Positions 10,441-21,266 of a DNA stretch of 64,000 nucleotides are shown piece after piece. Under the pieces are notes generated by a model. That model made no database searches, had not been told where the DNA came from, and saw only the letters and a list, made by a program, of their open reading frames with translations. The position numbers were made by a program, and so were the translations under genes. Positions within the stretch are counted from its first letter, which is position 1. Each line of letters opens with the position of its first letter. Source of the stretch: Phymatolithon calcareum (taxonomy: Eukaryota > Rhodophyta > Florideophyceae > Hapalidiales); assembly GCA_977006965.1 (NCBI GenBank), contig OZ345357.1, forward strand, positions 2,356,001 to 2,420,000. Direction: 5' to 3'.

Positions 10441-13400
10441 ATGCAGGATTCCGCGGCGGGCGCCCCGGGTCCTCCTCGCCCGCCATCCACCGGCAAGCGC
10501 ACTCTTGTCGATGGAGTCGGTGTTTTGGCGCCACCCTCGCCGTTGAAAAAATCTCGAATCGAAAAGTCGCAACCAAACCAGGACCTCTCGCCGGTGTCCG
10601 CGGCCGATGGCAAGTCTGCACAGGACAATTTGCCCCCTGTACCACTTGCTGGCATTGCACCCGCCCCTCCAGCGTCGTCGGTCGACCGACCTGCGCTCTC
10701 TGCGGCTATGGGCGAAGGTATGTCTCCAACCTCAGCTGCTACTCCCACCCCACCGCGATATCTGCTGCCGGACCCGCGCACGCGAGGTAGCGATGGCGGC
10801 GCGCGCTACAAAGAGTCATGTCTCAAGCGGCGCCGTGTGCATTTTTACACTGTTAATTTCAATCAGGCCGGTGTGCGCTTCCGCAGCAGCAGCAGCACTT
10901 CAATCGCCAGCTCAATAAGCTCGCGGACAAAAAATGGCGTTTTCATTGAAAATCTCAACGACAATGTGACTGAGGAATACCTCAGAACACACCTTCGCGC
11001 CTTTGGTACAGTCGTCGAAGTCTCAATTCCAATGCCTGCAGGATTACGCAGGGGGCTCGCGAAAGCGGTCTTCCTAGGCGACGTCGATAAAATCGTCGAG
11101 AAATTGCATGGTAGCAAACTTGCAGGCGACAAACTCTGGGTCTCCGCTGACCTGAAGTCAAAACGCTTCGACAACGCATTTGCAAGTCTTGTCAATGGGG
11201 CGTACATTGGTCCTGTGCAACGCGAGGAGATTGCAAAAAAGGAAGCCGCCGAAAAAGCTGCTGCGGATGCAAAGGTTGCCGCTGAGAAAATGGCTACCGC
11301 ACAAAGCCTTCAAGCGAAACTAGCGGCATTGCGGAATATTGCCCCAACGCTTGCACGTGCTGTAACTCCTTTGCCCAGTCCCCATGTCGCCGGAAGTCTC
11401 GCAACCAGTTGTCCTCCTATTCCCAGTACAAGTCGCCCTCCCACTGCGCCACATGATGCTGCACTCAGAACGGCATCGCTTGGAAATGCTCCGCGTGACA
11501 TCGCTGTCGCACCTCTTGGTATAGCAGGCGCGTCGCGATTCGCGACAGGGAAGAACGTAACCCCGCGCCCCGGGCTTCGTCCTGGGCTCAGTGCCCTGTC
11601 CCGTCCTAACCCACAACCTCATTTTCGGCAGTTGACGTTTCGCCCATACAAACCTTACACTTCGCATCGAAAGCACGATCTCAATCCAAATCCCTACGAC
11701 TACCATCGACGATATAGCAACTACGACAATCGGTATCGTGGCTACGGCCACAATAACGACACTCGTGACTATCGCCGCCACTCTTATGACTACAAGCGAG
11801 ATCATGACAGCAGGGACGGTCGTGATCGCACGTATGGGGAGCACAACGGCTCAAGCGACCAATCTCGCCATCTCCCGCGCTCGCAGTCCCTTGACCGTGT
11901 GACCTCGCCGCAGAAGCGTCGCCGTACCAGTACCCCTGGCGATTCGCCTGAATATAACACAGAGTTAGAGAAGGTGTTCCCCGCAATCCGGTTTGCAGGA
12001 CTTGCGTCGCATATCAAGGAGCGTGACATTACTACGTATGTGATGCGTTTCGGGACTTGTGATTCTGCAATTCGCGACGACCCCTTTTGGATTGTGACCT
12101 TTCCGTCTGAAAAGGCACGCAATCATGCTCTGGGCAAAATGGCCAACGATTACGGCGGAATTGGTGGCAAGCGCGTCAAGCCAGTTGAGATTCTCGAGGG
12201 CGACGTAGAGCGTATGAGGCGCGAATATGCATCTGCACGCACGCCGTCCGCTGCTGCCACCCCCAGTCATGACGGCGGTGGCGAAAGGGAAGACGTTGAC
12301 GGCGCACAGCGTAAGGTCGATGATGGACCGGATGGAAGTACATACATCAACGATTACTTCGGCAGTAAGGACATGAATCAGCTGCACAGTATTGTGATGA
12401 AGAGATCTGAGCAAACTGCGAGGGACGTGGACGGATCCAATGAAAAATCGGACCATCTTGGGAATCAAGAACTGCACCATGAAACGCACGATAAGTCGGC
12501 GGCGGTAGAAAAATCAGGGGATAAGAATGATGTTCAGGAAATTGTTGCGAATCGTGCCGAGCTACCTGCCGTTGATGACAAATCTGTTAAGCGGAAAAGG
12601 AGAAAGAGTCGGTTCTCAGCTCGGCCACAACCTGAACAGTCTGTGACCACTGAGCCACTGACGAATTCGAATGTTCGTGGCGCTAGTCGGTTCGCAGCTC
12701 GGCCACAACCTGAACGGTCTGCGACTGTTGAACCACTGACGAATTCGAATAATCCTGGCGCCAGTCGGTTCGCAGCTCTGCCACAACCTGAACAGTCTGT
12801 GACCACTGAGCCACTGACGAATTCGAATGTTCGTGGCGCTAGTCGGTTCGCAGCTCGGCCACAACCTGAACGGTCTGCGACTGTTGAACCACTGACGAAT
12901 TCGAATAATCCTGGCGCCAGTCGGTTCGCAGCTCTGCCACAACCTGAACGGTCTGCGACCTCTGAACCACGGATGAATTCGAATGATCCTGGCGCTTCAT
13001 CCGAGGAGCTGAAGAAAATTGGCGAGGCGACAACAAAACCTAGCGAGATGAGTCTGGCGTGTGATGTTGAACCGGTCGGGGGAATGAGTCCTGTACCTGA
13101 AATGCGGCCCGCTACTCAGTCTCGGCCTGACTCTAGAGCTGGATCTGGAACTGAGGTAGCCCCTAAATCGAAGGACGGTCCTGAACCCGAGGTGAGCAAA
13201 GAGCTCGGTCCTCATCGCTCGGTGGGCCACGATTGTGAGGTGAGTCTCTCGCCTGAGGTGGTACTTTCGCCGAATGTTCCGGTGAACCCTGAGCATGCAG
13301 ATGTTGTGACAAGCGAAGTACCCTGTTTGGCTACAAAGGATATGCAACAGCAGCTTATAGAGAGCGATGCTGCCCTTGCTCGAGCGCTGGCCGAAGCGGA

Positions 13401-14460
13401 GCGAAGAATGCCAAGATCGGCCACAACCCGTTCTAAGTCACGTCGTCTTCAGCAACCAGAGCGATCATCGAAGGCGGAGGAAACTCTCAACGACGAGCTC
13501 TTGCAAGTGACGGAAGGCAAGCCGAAACAGCGCAAGGCCAAAAGTAAGGGCAAGGGAAATGTCGGTAAACGGCGCGGTTCAAACACTAGGCAAAGTACAC
13601 CAGACACATGTTCTACGCACCCCGGGGATCTGTCCGAGAAGGAAGAGGCTGATGTGAAACTTGAGGAACCAGTGACACTGTCAAGGAGGAAGAGGAGCTC
13701 ACGACAATCGTCAGTCGCTCCAGTGGACGAGCCAGTGGTGAAGCAGGCCGTGGCGATCGATGTCAACCCTGAGGAAGGCACATGTGCTAGAACGCGTCTG
13801 TACGAGAGGTCCAAGAATTGGAAGAACAACCGATATCTTCCTTCCATCCCAGAGACGGGGGACAACACGGCTGTGGAATCCAGTCTTCTTCTGGGAAATG
13901 GAAACAACGGAAGAAAATCGGATTCTCATTCTGCACGGGACTATCGACAGCAGTTCCGAAAGTACCGCAAGGGGGTAAACGCTTTGACGACGAAGGTGGG
14001 TGGAGCGATGACCATTAACGCACTCCGTTCTCGCAAGAAGAAAACCATGGTGTGGACGTCGAAAATCCATGGCATGGGTCTATTTTCTGGCGAACGAATA
14101 GAGGCAGATCAATTCGTTCTTGAGTACGTTGCAGAAGGGATAAGACCTGTGATCGCCGATATTCGTGAAAAGCGATATTCGAAGCTTGGGATTGGTGATT
14201 CATACTTGTTCCGCTTAGACAATGACACCATTCTCGATGCGACACACAAAGGCTCAATGGCCCGGTTCATTAACCACAGCTGCGATCCGAACGTGATTGC
14301 AAAGATCATCAAAGTCGGGTCAGAGGACAAGATTGTCTTCTACAGCAAGAAGGTTATCCTCCCTGAAGAGGAAATCACATACGATTATAAGTTCAGCGTC
14401 GAAGAGGAGAAAATCCCATGTCTGTGTCAGTCTTTCAATTGCCGCAAGTTCCTCAACTGA
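10441..14460 (+). CDS. SET1: SET1-type histone H3K4 methyltransferase (COMPASS catalytic subunit)
   Basis: Uninterrupted 1339-aa protein. Residues 1-160 are Pro/Ser/Arg-rich. RRM-like domains lie at about 163-240 ([20 protein letters not shown]) and 510-590, with an Arg/Tyr/Asp-rich stretch between them (about 400-455). Residues about 725-850 are five 26-aa repeats. Acidic, disordered sequence follows, then an n-SET-like segment and the SET domain (about 1195-1320) with [31 protein letters not shown] near 1275 and EITYDYKF. The post-SET end [13 protein letters not shown] supplies the zinc cysteines. All catalytic motifs appear intact. The RRM + n-SET + SET + post-SET order is that of Set1/SETD1. 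Part of the gene is copied in inverse orientation 2 kb downstream. Confidence 0.88.
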   Translation: MQDSAAGAPGPPRPPSTGKRTLVDGVGVLAPPSPLKKSRIEKSQPNQDLSPVSAADGKSAQDNLPPVPLAGIAPAPPASSVDRPALSAAMGEGMSPTSAATPTPPRYLLPDPRTRGSDGGARYKESCLKRRRVHFYTVNFNQAGVRFRSSSSTSIASSISSRTKNGVFIENLNDNVTEEYLRTHLRAFGTVVEVSIPMPAGLRRGLAKAVFLGDVDKIVEKLHGSKLAGDKLWVSADLKSKRFDNAFASLVNGAYIGPVQREEIAKKEAAEKAAADAKVAAEKMATAQSLQAKLAALRNIAPTLARAVTPLPSPHVAGSLATSCPPIPSTSRPPTAPHDAALRTASLGNAPRDIAVAPLGIAGASRFATGKNVTPRPGLRPGLSALSRPNPQPHFRQLTFRPYKPYTSHRKHDLNPNPYDYHRRYSNYDNRYRGYGHNNDTRDYRRHSYDYKRDHDSRDGRDRTYGEHNGSSDQSRHLPRSQSLDRVTSPQKRRRTSTPGDSPEYNTELEKVFPAIRFAGLASHIKERDITTYVMRFGTCDSAIRDDPFWIVTFPSEKARNHALGKMANDYGGIGGKRVKPVEILEGDVERMRREYASARTPSAAATPSHDGGGEREDVDGAQRKVDDGPDGSTYINDYFGSKDMNQLHSIVMKRSEQTARDVDGSNEKSDHLGNQELHHETHDKSAAVEKSGDKNDVQEIVANRAELPAVDDKSVKRKRRKSRFSARPQPEQSVTTEPLTNSNVRGASRFAARPQPERSATVEPLTNSNNPGASRFAALPQPEQSVTTEPLTNSNVRGASRFAARPQPERSATVEPLTNSNNPGASRFAALPQPERSATSEPRMNSNDPGASSEELKKIGEATTKPSEMSLACDVEPVGGMSPVPEMRPATQSRPDSRAGSGTEVAPKSKDGPEPEVSKELGPHRSVGHDCEVSLSPEVVLSPNVPVNPEHADVVTSEVPCLATKDMQQQLIESDAALARALAEAERRMPRSATTRSKSRRLQQPERSSKAEETLNDELLQVTEGKPKQRKAKSKGKGNVGKRRGSNTRQSTPDTCSTHPGDLSEKEEADVKLEEPVTLSRRKRSSRQSSVAPVDEPVVKQAVAIDVNPEEGTCARTRLYERSKNWKNNRYLPSIPETGDNTAVESSLLLGNGNNGRKSDSHSARDYRQQFRKYRKGVNALTTKVGGAMTINALRSRKKKTMVWTSKIHGMGLFSGERIEADQFVLEYVAEGIRPVIADIREKRYSKLGIGDSYLFRLDNDTILDATHKGSMARFINHSCDPNVIAKIIKVGSEDKIVFYSKKVILPEEEITYDYKFSVEEEKIPCLCQSFNCRKFLN
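12607..12996 (+). repeat. 78-bp coding tandem repeat in the SET1 gene
   Basis: Five units of 78 bp (26 aa), each with a core like RPQPE-x-S-x-T-x-EPLTNSN and ending GASRFAA. Units alternate in two types (EQSVTT/NVRG versus ERSATV/NNPG), giving a 156-bp higher-order period in the first four units; the fifth is a diverged second type. Near-identity of alternate units implies recent unequal exchange. Confidence 0.92.
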
Positions 14461-16359
14461 GCGCTGCATCTGACTAATAGGAAGGGAGGTAACTTGAGAT
14501 TTTGTGCGGAAACACATTTCTGACTTATTATTAACTTGGCAATTTTCTTTCTCCCATTCGGCTTCGCAACTCGCGGACTGTGATAGTAGCCGAAGTGGGT
14601 TTTCGAAAGGGGAAAAATTTTGGAGCCGCAGTCTTGCCGGCAAGGGCAACGGAAGGTGCTGTTTCCAACTGTAGCAGTGCGCAAACTTTGCTGCGCACAA
14701 AAAGCTCGCGAAAAACACCGCACAAAATTTTTTTAATTACTAGGATATCTCGGCAGTAAAAGAAAAGAGATTCTTGAGAGCCCTACTTTGTTTTCCCAGC
14801 GCCCTATCATAGCTCATCTACCAACAGCCACAGTCTCTGCCGTACACCCGAAGTTTTTCACGACAAAGCCGCTCACCACACTCTCCTATGGATTCTCATC
14901 CAATCTCACTTGCTTGAGGCCTGAAATGGGCTCTTGAGACTACTCTCGTGCTCATCTCTGCACTTACCAGCTGTCAGAGGGCGCATGAGTGTGAGCACTA
15001 CCACAACACTGCACAATGCGTGGTGGCTTTATTTTTTTCTTCTTTCTTTATTGCGGAAAGATAGTTCACACGGATGGTGAGCGCCTCAAGCTGATCTGCA
15101 GAAGCTTTTCATTGTTCAGAAATTTGAGAATGGGTAAGGGTCTCTCACGGCATATCTCTTCTACGGTTTTTGCATGCACTCTACTAACTTTATTCGCCAC
15201 AGACGCTGCGAATTGGTGCTCGTGTCGCATGGAGGTAGCGATTCATCTACTGCTCCAATGCAAGAATATGGCGCCATGACGTGAGGTCAGTTTCTGTCAC
15301 TGAAACTGATGGAACAATATTTTTGCACGTAGTCACAGGTTATGGTTTCCGCTAGCGATGTGACAACTGGGAATTTCGCAACAAGTTTCGTGCACTCTGA
15401 CTTCAAATTATTTATGCCATTTTGCAGCCCTGACTGCTCCGATCGTATGGACGTAAAGTAGGGAGGGTGGTCAACATTGCGCTTAACCCGAGCGGTCTTT
15501 TCTCACTGCATATTTTGAAACTCTCTGTTTTCATGTCCTTGTGAAGGGCCGCAAAAGAGAGCTGAGTTGTCGAGAGGAATTTTCCCTGTGGAGTAGCTCC
15601 TGTGCTTCTCGAAAAATGGCCTTGTGGTGCTTCTGCACCAGTTCTCGCATGCTGCACCACTCGTGTCTTACAGATCTCTTCGGCAGAAATCTTCGGTTGC
15701 TTCACTTGTAGAGTAAGCGCACCGAATTCCCTCTTTAGGGCTCAGAGGATGCAAGACTCCCGGATAAGGCCGTTTATGGACGTAAAGGAGACCAAGGTGA
15801 TCCAGTAATCGGCAACGCGAGGCTATCTTATTGTAGCAAAATCGTCTCGTGGATGATTATAATCGCGGATCGGAGAGTCTCAGAGTTGTGGATCGCAAAC
15901 TGAGTGCATTGGTTAAATATCCGCTCGTGACTGCTGTCCATGGAATGCACAGATGCGTTCTGGAGGCCGTGAACAAACTGTGCGATTGCGAAGTTATCTG
16001 CGATCATTGACCTGAAGTAACATATGGTCCAAGGCTAAGAGCGCTCACACTGAAGGCGACTGGTAGGCCACTCATTTTTCTCAAGCCGACCATCCTATTC
16101 TCACGGCCGAGCATAATACCACGAAATGTGTCTGGTACTGTGCTTACAAACGTTCCTATCGGGTAAACTTGGTACGTCTCGGATCGTTCTCATGACTCCG
16201 GTCCTGCTTCCTTCGCCATGTACAACACTTTTTTTGAATGTAGAAATTTATTAAGCACCCTCAGCAACACTCTTGAGACTGTAATGGAGATGCGTTTCTG
16301 CTGCTTCTGTTACTGTAGCTTACAATACTCACTTCTGTTCCTTCTGGAGCGTCGTAGCC
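14461..16359. other. 1.9-kb gene-poor region
   Basis: 3' flank of SET1 followed by sequence with only short unrecognised frames (such as 15016-15279 and 15412-15705). No convincing gene. Confidence 0.5.
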
Positions 16360-16720
16360 CTAGCTGCAAAAACGGCAAGGGACATTACACTTGCCCTTAC
16401 TTCTGCCCTTGCGCTGTTTCGGCTTGCCTTCCGTCGCCTGCAAAAGCTCGTCGTTGAGAGTTTCCTCCGTCTTAGATGGCATTCTTCGCTCCGCTTCGAC
16501 CAGCGCTCGAGCGAGGGTAGCATCGCTCTCTAGAAGCTGCTGCTTCAAATCCTTCACTTCACTTGTCACAACATCTACATGCTCAGTGTTCACCGGAATA
16601 TTCGGTGAAAGCACCACCTCAGGCGATGGACTCACCTCACAATCGTGACCCACCACACGCTTAGGACCTACCTCATTGCTCATCTCGGGTTCAGGACCGT
16701 CCTCATGCAGCGCACGGGGT
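16360..16720 (-). pseudogene. inverted partial copy of the SET1 gene
   Basis: A minus-strand frame of 107 codons (ATG at 16683) matches SET1 residues about 915-1040: VGHDCEVS[10 protein letters not shown], PVN-x-EH-x-DVVTSEV, LARAL-x-EAERRMP, [19 protein letters not shown] and SKGK. Similarity extends upstream in frame to DGPEPE at about 16720. Relative to SET1 the copy lacks a 5-aa and an 18-aa segment, yet both gaps keep the frame. It has no domain of its own and stops shortly after the match, so it is best read as a fragment duplicated in inverse orientation. In-frame gaps leave open that it was, or is, part of a coding gene. Confidence 0.75.
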
Positions 16721-17297
16721 TCAGTTCAAAAGACCGTTTTCCTTTTCCTGCGGGCCCTGGAATCTTTTTTTCGTTCATATTGTGTAAGACATTGTTATAC
16801 TTTCCCGCTGATCCGGTCTTGTTCCTTCGAAATTCAATGGATATATCTGTGGAATAGTATGCCCTGTAAGGTTTGTTCACACATGCGTGCTCATATTTCT
16901 TCGATTTCCCCCAGTTCCTGGTGAGGCGCAAGTGCCCAGCTACCCCTGTGACCCACCCTGGTGGTGCCCTTCTGCTGATTCTGAATCCTGCCGCCGGACA
17001 GCCCCTCTCTGAAGGGCAACAATAAGAACACCACCAGACACGGCAGCGGTTTCGTATCTCTCCCCGACCAGGACTTACTCAATTTACTTCCTCTTGCCTC
17101 CAATGTTTTACTTCAGATTCACCCACTTGATGTGCGTGGTATCGAACTTCTATTTCTCTTTATTATTCGCGTTTCAAAAAAGCGATCATTTTGTTATTCC
17201 TCTCCTGTACCTTCCGCTACTGCCGCGTAGAGGAATGTTCGGGTTGTTCCTACAATAGGAGCGGTTACTCTGTTTTGAGTTTAATTTTTCGTGTAAC

Positions 17298-17319
17298 TTC
17301 ACGTCCTCGAGGACGTGAA
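17298..17319. repeat. perfect 22-bp palindrome
   Basis: Self-complementary sequence centred on CTCGAG (ACGTCCTCGAGGACGT core). Confidence 0.95.
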
Positions 17320-17404
17320 CTTATGCAATCCGATGGGAGAAGACAGTGCTACACAAACACAGTGGTTGTTCATGTGGTAAATGATCACACCTTCAAAGAG
17401 CTCT

Positions 17405-17432
17405 TCTAATGCGATGAATTCATCGCATTAGA
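17405..17432. repeat. perfect 28-bp palindrome
   Basis: Self-complementary, centred on GAATTC (core GCGATGAATTCATCGC). Confidence 0.95.
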
Positions 17433-17513
17433 GACCTGGTGTACTGCAGTAGCGCTTACAGTATTCCATTGTCACTTATCATAAACATCGATATATCAAC
17501 CGGGAAGTCACCT

Positions 17514-17540
17514 TGATCATCAAGATCATCTTGATGATCA
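17514..17540. repeat. 27-bp hairpin, 13-bp arms and a 1-nt spacer
   Basis: Arms TGATCATCAAGAT and ATCTTGATGATCA separated by a single C. Confidence 0.95.
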
Positions 17541-17791
17541 TGCTGTATCAAGCAATTGCTGTATCGTGTATCGCTATACAAATCAGTTTCGAATGCTCTT
17601 TTCTAATTCTATTGGCTCTCCCCGGCCAAATCCGAATTCAATCAACCCAGTTTCATAAACGCTCTTGATTGCAGAATTCCAGCGGTGCACCGCCGTCGAC
17701 TCTTTACAGTGTTTGTACCGCAAGGGAAACCCTTCGCCGTCATCGGTTCACGAATCTCAGTTCCAACCAGGGAGAAGTGATCGCCTTCGAC

Positions 17792-19624
17792 ATGACGTCC
17801 GTACCCGGTGTGCCACCCGCGAGTGCCAAGACTGACAGCCCGGTTGAAAACTGCACAGCCGCGCCGTTGCTCAACACAGAAGGTCTGAGCAAGAATGAGC
17901 AGAAGAGACGCGAGAAGCTTGCGCGCAAGGCGCGTGAAAAGGCCGAAAAGGAAGCCAAGAAGGCTGCTGCTGCTGCTGAACGTGCGAAGAATGCGCCTGC
18001 GGACGGCGGTGGTAAGGCTGCACTCTCCGATGCTGGCGAAAACCTTGATCCTACGCAATACAAGGCGAACCGCATGGCCATGATCCAGCGTTTGAAGGGC
18101 ACAGGCCGTAACCCCTATCCACACAAGTTCCAAGTCACTATGACTATTCCCGCGTATATCGCTGAGTACGCTGACAAGCTGAGCAATGGCCAGCATTTTG
18201 AAGAGACGACTGTCTCCATCGCGGGGCGTATTCATTCCAAGCGCGCGGCAAGTTCCAAGCTTGTTTTCTATGACCTTCATGGGGACGGCGCCAAGGTGCA
18301 GATTATCGCTGATGCTCGCAAGGGTGGCAGTTCGTTCCTCGAGCTGCACACCATGTTCCGTCGTGGCGATATTGTGGGCGCTCGCGGGTTTCCTGGTAAG
18401 TCGGGCAAGGGAGAGTTCAGCATTTTTGTGACAGAGATGGTTATCTTGTCCACCTGCTTGCACATGCTTCCGAAGAAAGTGGTAGATACTGAAATTCGGT
18501 TCAGACAGCGCTATCTGGATCTCATCATGAATCCGGAAATCAGAGGTACTTTTGTAACGCGGAGCAAAATCATCCGCTTTTTGCGCACATTTCTCGATGA
18601 TCGTGACTTCCTCGAAGTTGAGACCCCGATGATGAACTCTCTTCCCGGTGGTGCCACCGCTAAGCCATTCATTACTCAGCATAATGAGCTGAACACCACC
18701 ATGTACATGCGAATTGCACCTGAGCTTTTCCTGAAGAAGCTGGTTGTAGGTGGGCTTGAACGTGTCTATGAAATAGGTCGAAATTTCCGCAATGAGGGTA
18801 TTGATCTGACCCATAATCCTGAGTTCACAGCGTGCGAATTTTATGCCGCTTATCTCGATTATTCTGATTTGATGGACATGACGGAACTGCTTCTATCCTC
18901 CATGGTCAAGACATTAACTGGGGGGTACAAGGTGATCTATCATCCAGATGGCAAGGATCCCTCTCCAGATACCCCCGACACACCTCCACGTGAAGTGGAA
19001 ATTGACTTCACACCGCCGTTCAAGCGCATCTCGATGGTATCCGGACTAGAAGAGCGACTGCGTAAGAAGCTCAATGACCCCGAACTCACAATTCCTCGTG
19101 ATCTCGAGTCCGAGGGCGCAAATGTGGCTTTGCAAAGGTTATGTGGCCGTAGCGGAGTGGAGTGCAAGGATCCGAAGACAACTGCACGTTTGCTGGATGC
19201 ACTTGTGGGCGAATTCATTGAACCGGAATGCATTAACCCGACATTTATCTGCGATCATCCGGAGATCATGTCGCCGCTCGCGAAGGGGCACCGTAACTTG
19301 CCAGGTATGACTGAACGTTTCGAAGGGTTCGTAAATGGAAAGGAGATCTGCAATGCCTACACTGAACTGAATGATCCGGAGGTGCAGCGTGACCGATTTA
19401 GAGTGAGCCAGAAGGATAAGCTTGAGGCCAACGATGATGAGGCTATGGTTCATGATGAAGACTTTTGTGTAGCGCTTGAATATGGGTTGCCGCCGACAGC
19501 AGGGTGGGGACTTGGCATCGATCGACTGGCTATGATTCTCACGGATAACCAGTCTATAAAGGAGGTGCTGCTCTTCCCAGCCATGAAGCCGAAGGGTCTA
19601 ATTCCGGAGTTGAATGTGGAGTAG
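17792..19624 (+). CDS. KARS: lysyl-tRNA synthetase, class II
   Basis: Charges tRNA-Lys. 610 aa from ATG 17792. A Lys/Ala/Glu-rich N-terminal extension (about 25-75), typical of eukaryotic LysRS tRNA-binding tails, precedes the OB-fold anticodon-binding domain ([13 protein letters not shown]..., about 140-240) and the class II core. Seen are FRQRYLDLI, motif 1 region FLEVETPMM, the family strip [14 protein letters not shown], motif 2 ([13 protein letters not shown], near 331) and motif 3 ([11 protein letters not shown], near 571). The frame is open for 41 further codons upstream with no ATG, through Ser/Thr/Arg-rich sequence beginning after an AG acceptor-like site at 17673. A missed upstream exon giving an organelle-targeted form is possible but not shown. 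Confidence 0.93.
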   Translation: MTSVPGVPPASAKTDSPVENCTAAPLLNTEGLSKNEQKRREKLARKAREKAEKEAKKAAAAAERAKNAPADGGGKAALSDAGENLDPTQYKANRMAMIQRLKGTGRNPYPHKFQVTMTIPAYIAEYADKLSNGQHFEETTVSIAGRIHSKRAASSKLVFYDLHGDGAKVQIIADARKGGSSFLELHTMFRRGDIVGARGFPGKSGKGEFSIFVTEMVILSTCLHMLPKKVVDTEIRFRQRYLDLIMNPEIRGTFVTRSKIIRFLRTFLDDRDFLEVETPMMNSLPGGATAKPFITQHNELNTTMYMRIAPELFLKKLVVGGLERVYEIGRNFRNEGIDLTHNPEFTACEFYAAYLDYSDLMDMTELLLSSMVKTLTGGYKVIYHPDGKDPSPDTPDTPPREVEIDFTPPFKRISMVSGLEERLRKKLNDPELTIPRDLESEGANVALQRLCGRSGVECKDPKTTARLLDALVGEFIEPECINPTFICDHPEIMSPLAKGHRNLPGMTERFEGFVNGKEICNAYTELNDPEVQRDRFRVSQKDKLEANDDEAMVHDEDFCVALEYGLPPTAGWGLGIDRLAMILTDNQSIKEVLLFPAMKPKGLIPELNVE

Positions 19625-19890
19625 TTTTTTTAGGGAGCTTTTGAATAACATCGAGTGGAAATTTTGTCCTATGAACGGGTTGGTGCGATAATCTGCCCAA
19701 TTGTTGTACAGGTCTCCGAAGAGTAAATAACAAACTTTGCATCCTAAGCACGGATGTCTTCTTCGAGAAGCCGCAAGGGCTAGCTCTACCAATGTGCTGG
19801 TGCAGAAGAAAGAAGGCCCGTGCTTTCTCACACCATCGACCCTTTCCAAGAAACACAGCGAGCCAAGGTCGGTGTTGCACGTAATATTAT

Positions 19891-21060
19891 CTACGAGTAG
19901 AAGCCCCGTATTGTTTCGCAAACACCAGCGCTAAGCCCATTTTCACCAAGGTCATAGCCTCCCTCCAAGCCCAACACAATCTTCGAATGACCAAGGGCCG
20001 CAACGAGCTTTCGAATCAGAATTTTATAATCCGCCGGCTCAAAAGTGAGAGAAGCCAGAGGGTCATCATCAAGAGCATCGTATCCTGCAGACACAATCAC
20101 TAGATCCGGCACACCGTGCTTCAGAAGATGCGGGAGCATATCTGCCTCAAAGCGTGGCATAAACTCTTCCAGACCAGTATCCGGGGGCAAGTTCACATTG
20201 AGCACGTTGTCCTCTTCACCACTCACGCCTTCAGGTCCGGAACCTGGATATAGCGGCCACTGATGCGAGGAAGTGAAGCGGATGCGCGGTTCATTCTTTA
20301 CAGCCGCCTCTGTGCCGTTCCCGTGATGCACGTCATAGTCTAGTATAGCGACACGCGATACATCGCTGTTGGTGAGGGCAAACCGTGCGGCAATGGCAGC
20401 ATTCGACAGCAGACAGAAACCCATGCCCGTTGCAGGCGTTGCGTGGTGCCCCGGTGGTCGTGCGAGTGCAAACGTCGGTGCTCCCGTCTCCAGTGTTCGC
20501 TCTACAGCCGCTAGCCATGCACCTGCCGCAAGTAATGCGATCTCATAGCTTCCCGGTGAAACATACGTGTCCCCATCAAGTGAACCACCTGATGCAGATA
20601 GTCGTTCCAGGTCGTCGAGGTAGTCTGGAAACCGATGCACAACACGCACGGCGTCTAGCACTTTCTCGCGCCAGTCACTGTCCTTGGCCACAGCAGGTGG
20701 ATCCAGCCAGTCCAGATGCGCTTCCAGTTCGGCATCAGCGCGGAGTGCTTCGACGCAAACGGAGAGACGGTCAGGACATTCCGGGTGGTCGCGTCCCGTC
20801 GGGGCTCGGTGAGATAGAAATTTTGGAGAGTAGATTATGCCGGTACGTGGTTTGGTTTCTGGAGGAGAATCTGTGACTGCGCTGCACACTGGCTTTGAAG
20901 AATTCGAAGGAGAAGTGCGAAGCCCTTTTACGGATGGTACAAACGAAGGAAGTTTATCCATTCTGAAGCCTTTCTTGAACAGTGTTTGCGTGGATGAAAC
21001 TGTTCCCGTGTATGTGTGTACCAGTCCGAGGCTTGATTGAAAAGCGCAATATCTCAGCAT
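19891..21060 (-). CDS. class II histone deacetylase-family zinc amidohydrolase
   Basis: 389-aa arginase-fold zinc hydrolase. It removes acetyl groups from lysines of proteins, or in some relatives from polyamines. Motifs in order: SHRAPTGRDHPECPDRL near 85-100 (the class II HDAC/acetoin-utilisation entry motif), ARPPGHHATP with the catalytic His pair, AILDYDVHHGNGT with zinc ligands, IVSAGYDAL with the third zinc ligand, and EGGYD with the transition-state tyrosine. All expected catalytic residues are visible. Residues 1-70 are basic and Ser/Thr-rich and could be an organelle transit peptide, as for plant HDA14; this is inference. It converges with LysRS; the two stops are 266 bp apart. Substrate cannot be decided from sequence. 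Confidence 0.85.
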   Translation of the reverse strand: MLRYCAFQSSLGLVHTYTGTVSSTQTLFKKGFRMDKLPSFVPSVKGLRTSPSNSSKPVCSAVTDSPPETKPRTGIIYSPKFLSHRAPTGRDHPECPDRLSVCVEALRADAELEAHLDWLDPPAVAKDSDWREKVLDAVRVVHRFPDYLDDLERLSASGGSLDGDTYVSPGSYEIALLAAGAWLAAVERTLETGAPTFALARPPGHHATPATGMGFCLLSNAAIAARFALTNSDVSRVAILDYDVHHGNGTEAAVKNEPRIRFTSSHQWPLYPGSGPEGVSGEEDNVLNVNLPPDTGLEEFMPRFEADMLPHLLKHGVPDLVIVSAGYDALDDDPLASLTFEPADYKILIRKLVAALGHSKIVLGLEGGYDLGENGLSAGVCETIRGFYS

Positions 21061-21266
21061 GAATAAGGTTCTGTTCTGATTGTTGTTTATGCGTTGTAGA
21101 GGAGGGACCTCTTTGAGTCAAAGCGCATTGGCTCAAAAAGTTTTCTCAACTTCTCTTTAGACAAGTTGAGCATGTATGACAACCGGGCAATTTTGAATCA
21201 TCAAACCTGCGATCCGTGCTTCAGTGATCCCTTCGAGCGGAACTTGAACACCATCTTCACCTCGCT

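Larger units (their letters stand above)
16721..17791. other. intergenic with palindrome cluster upstream of lysyl-tRNA synthetase
   Basis: No gene recognised. Three palindromes lie within 17298-17540. An acceptor-like TTGATTGCAG at 17664-17673 precedes an open stretch in frame with the downstream synthetase. Confidence 0.5.
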
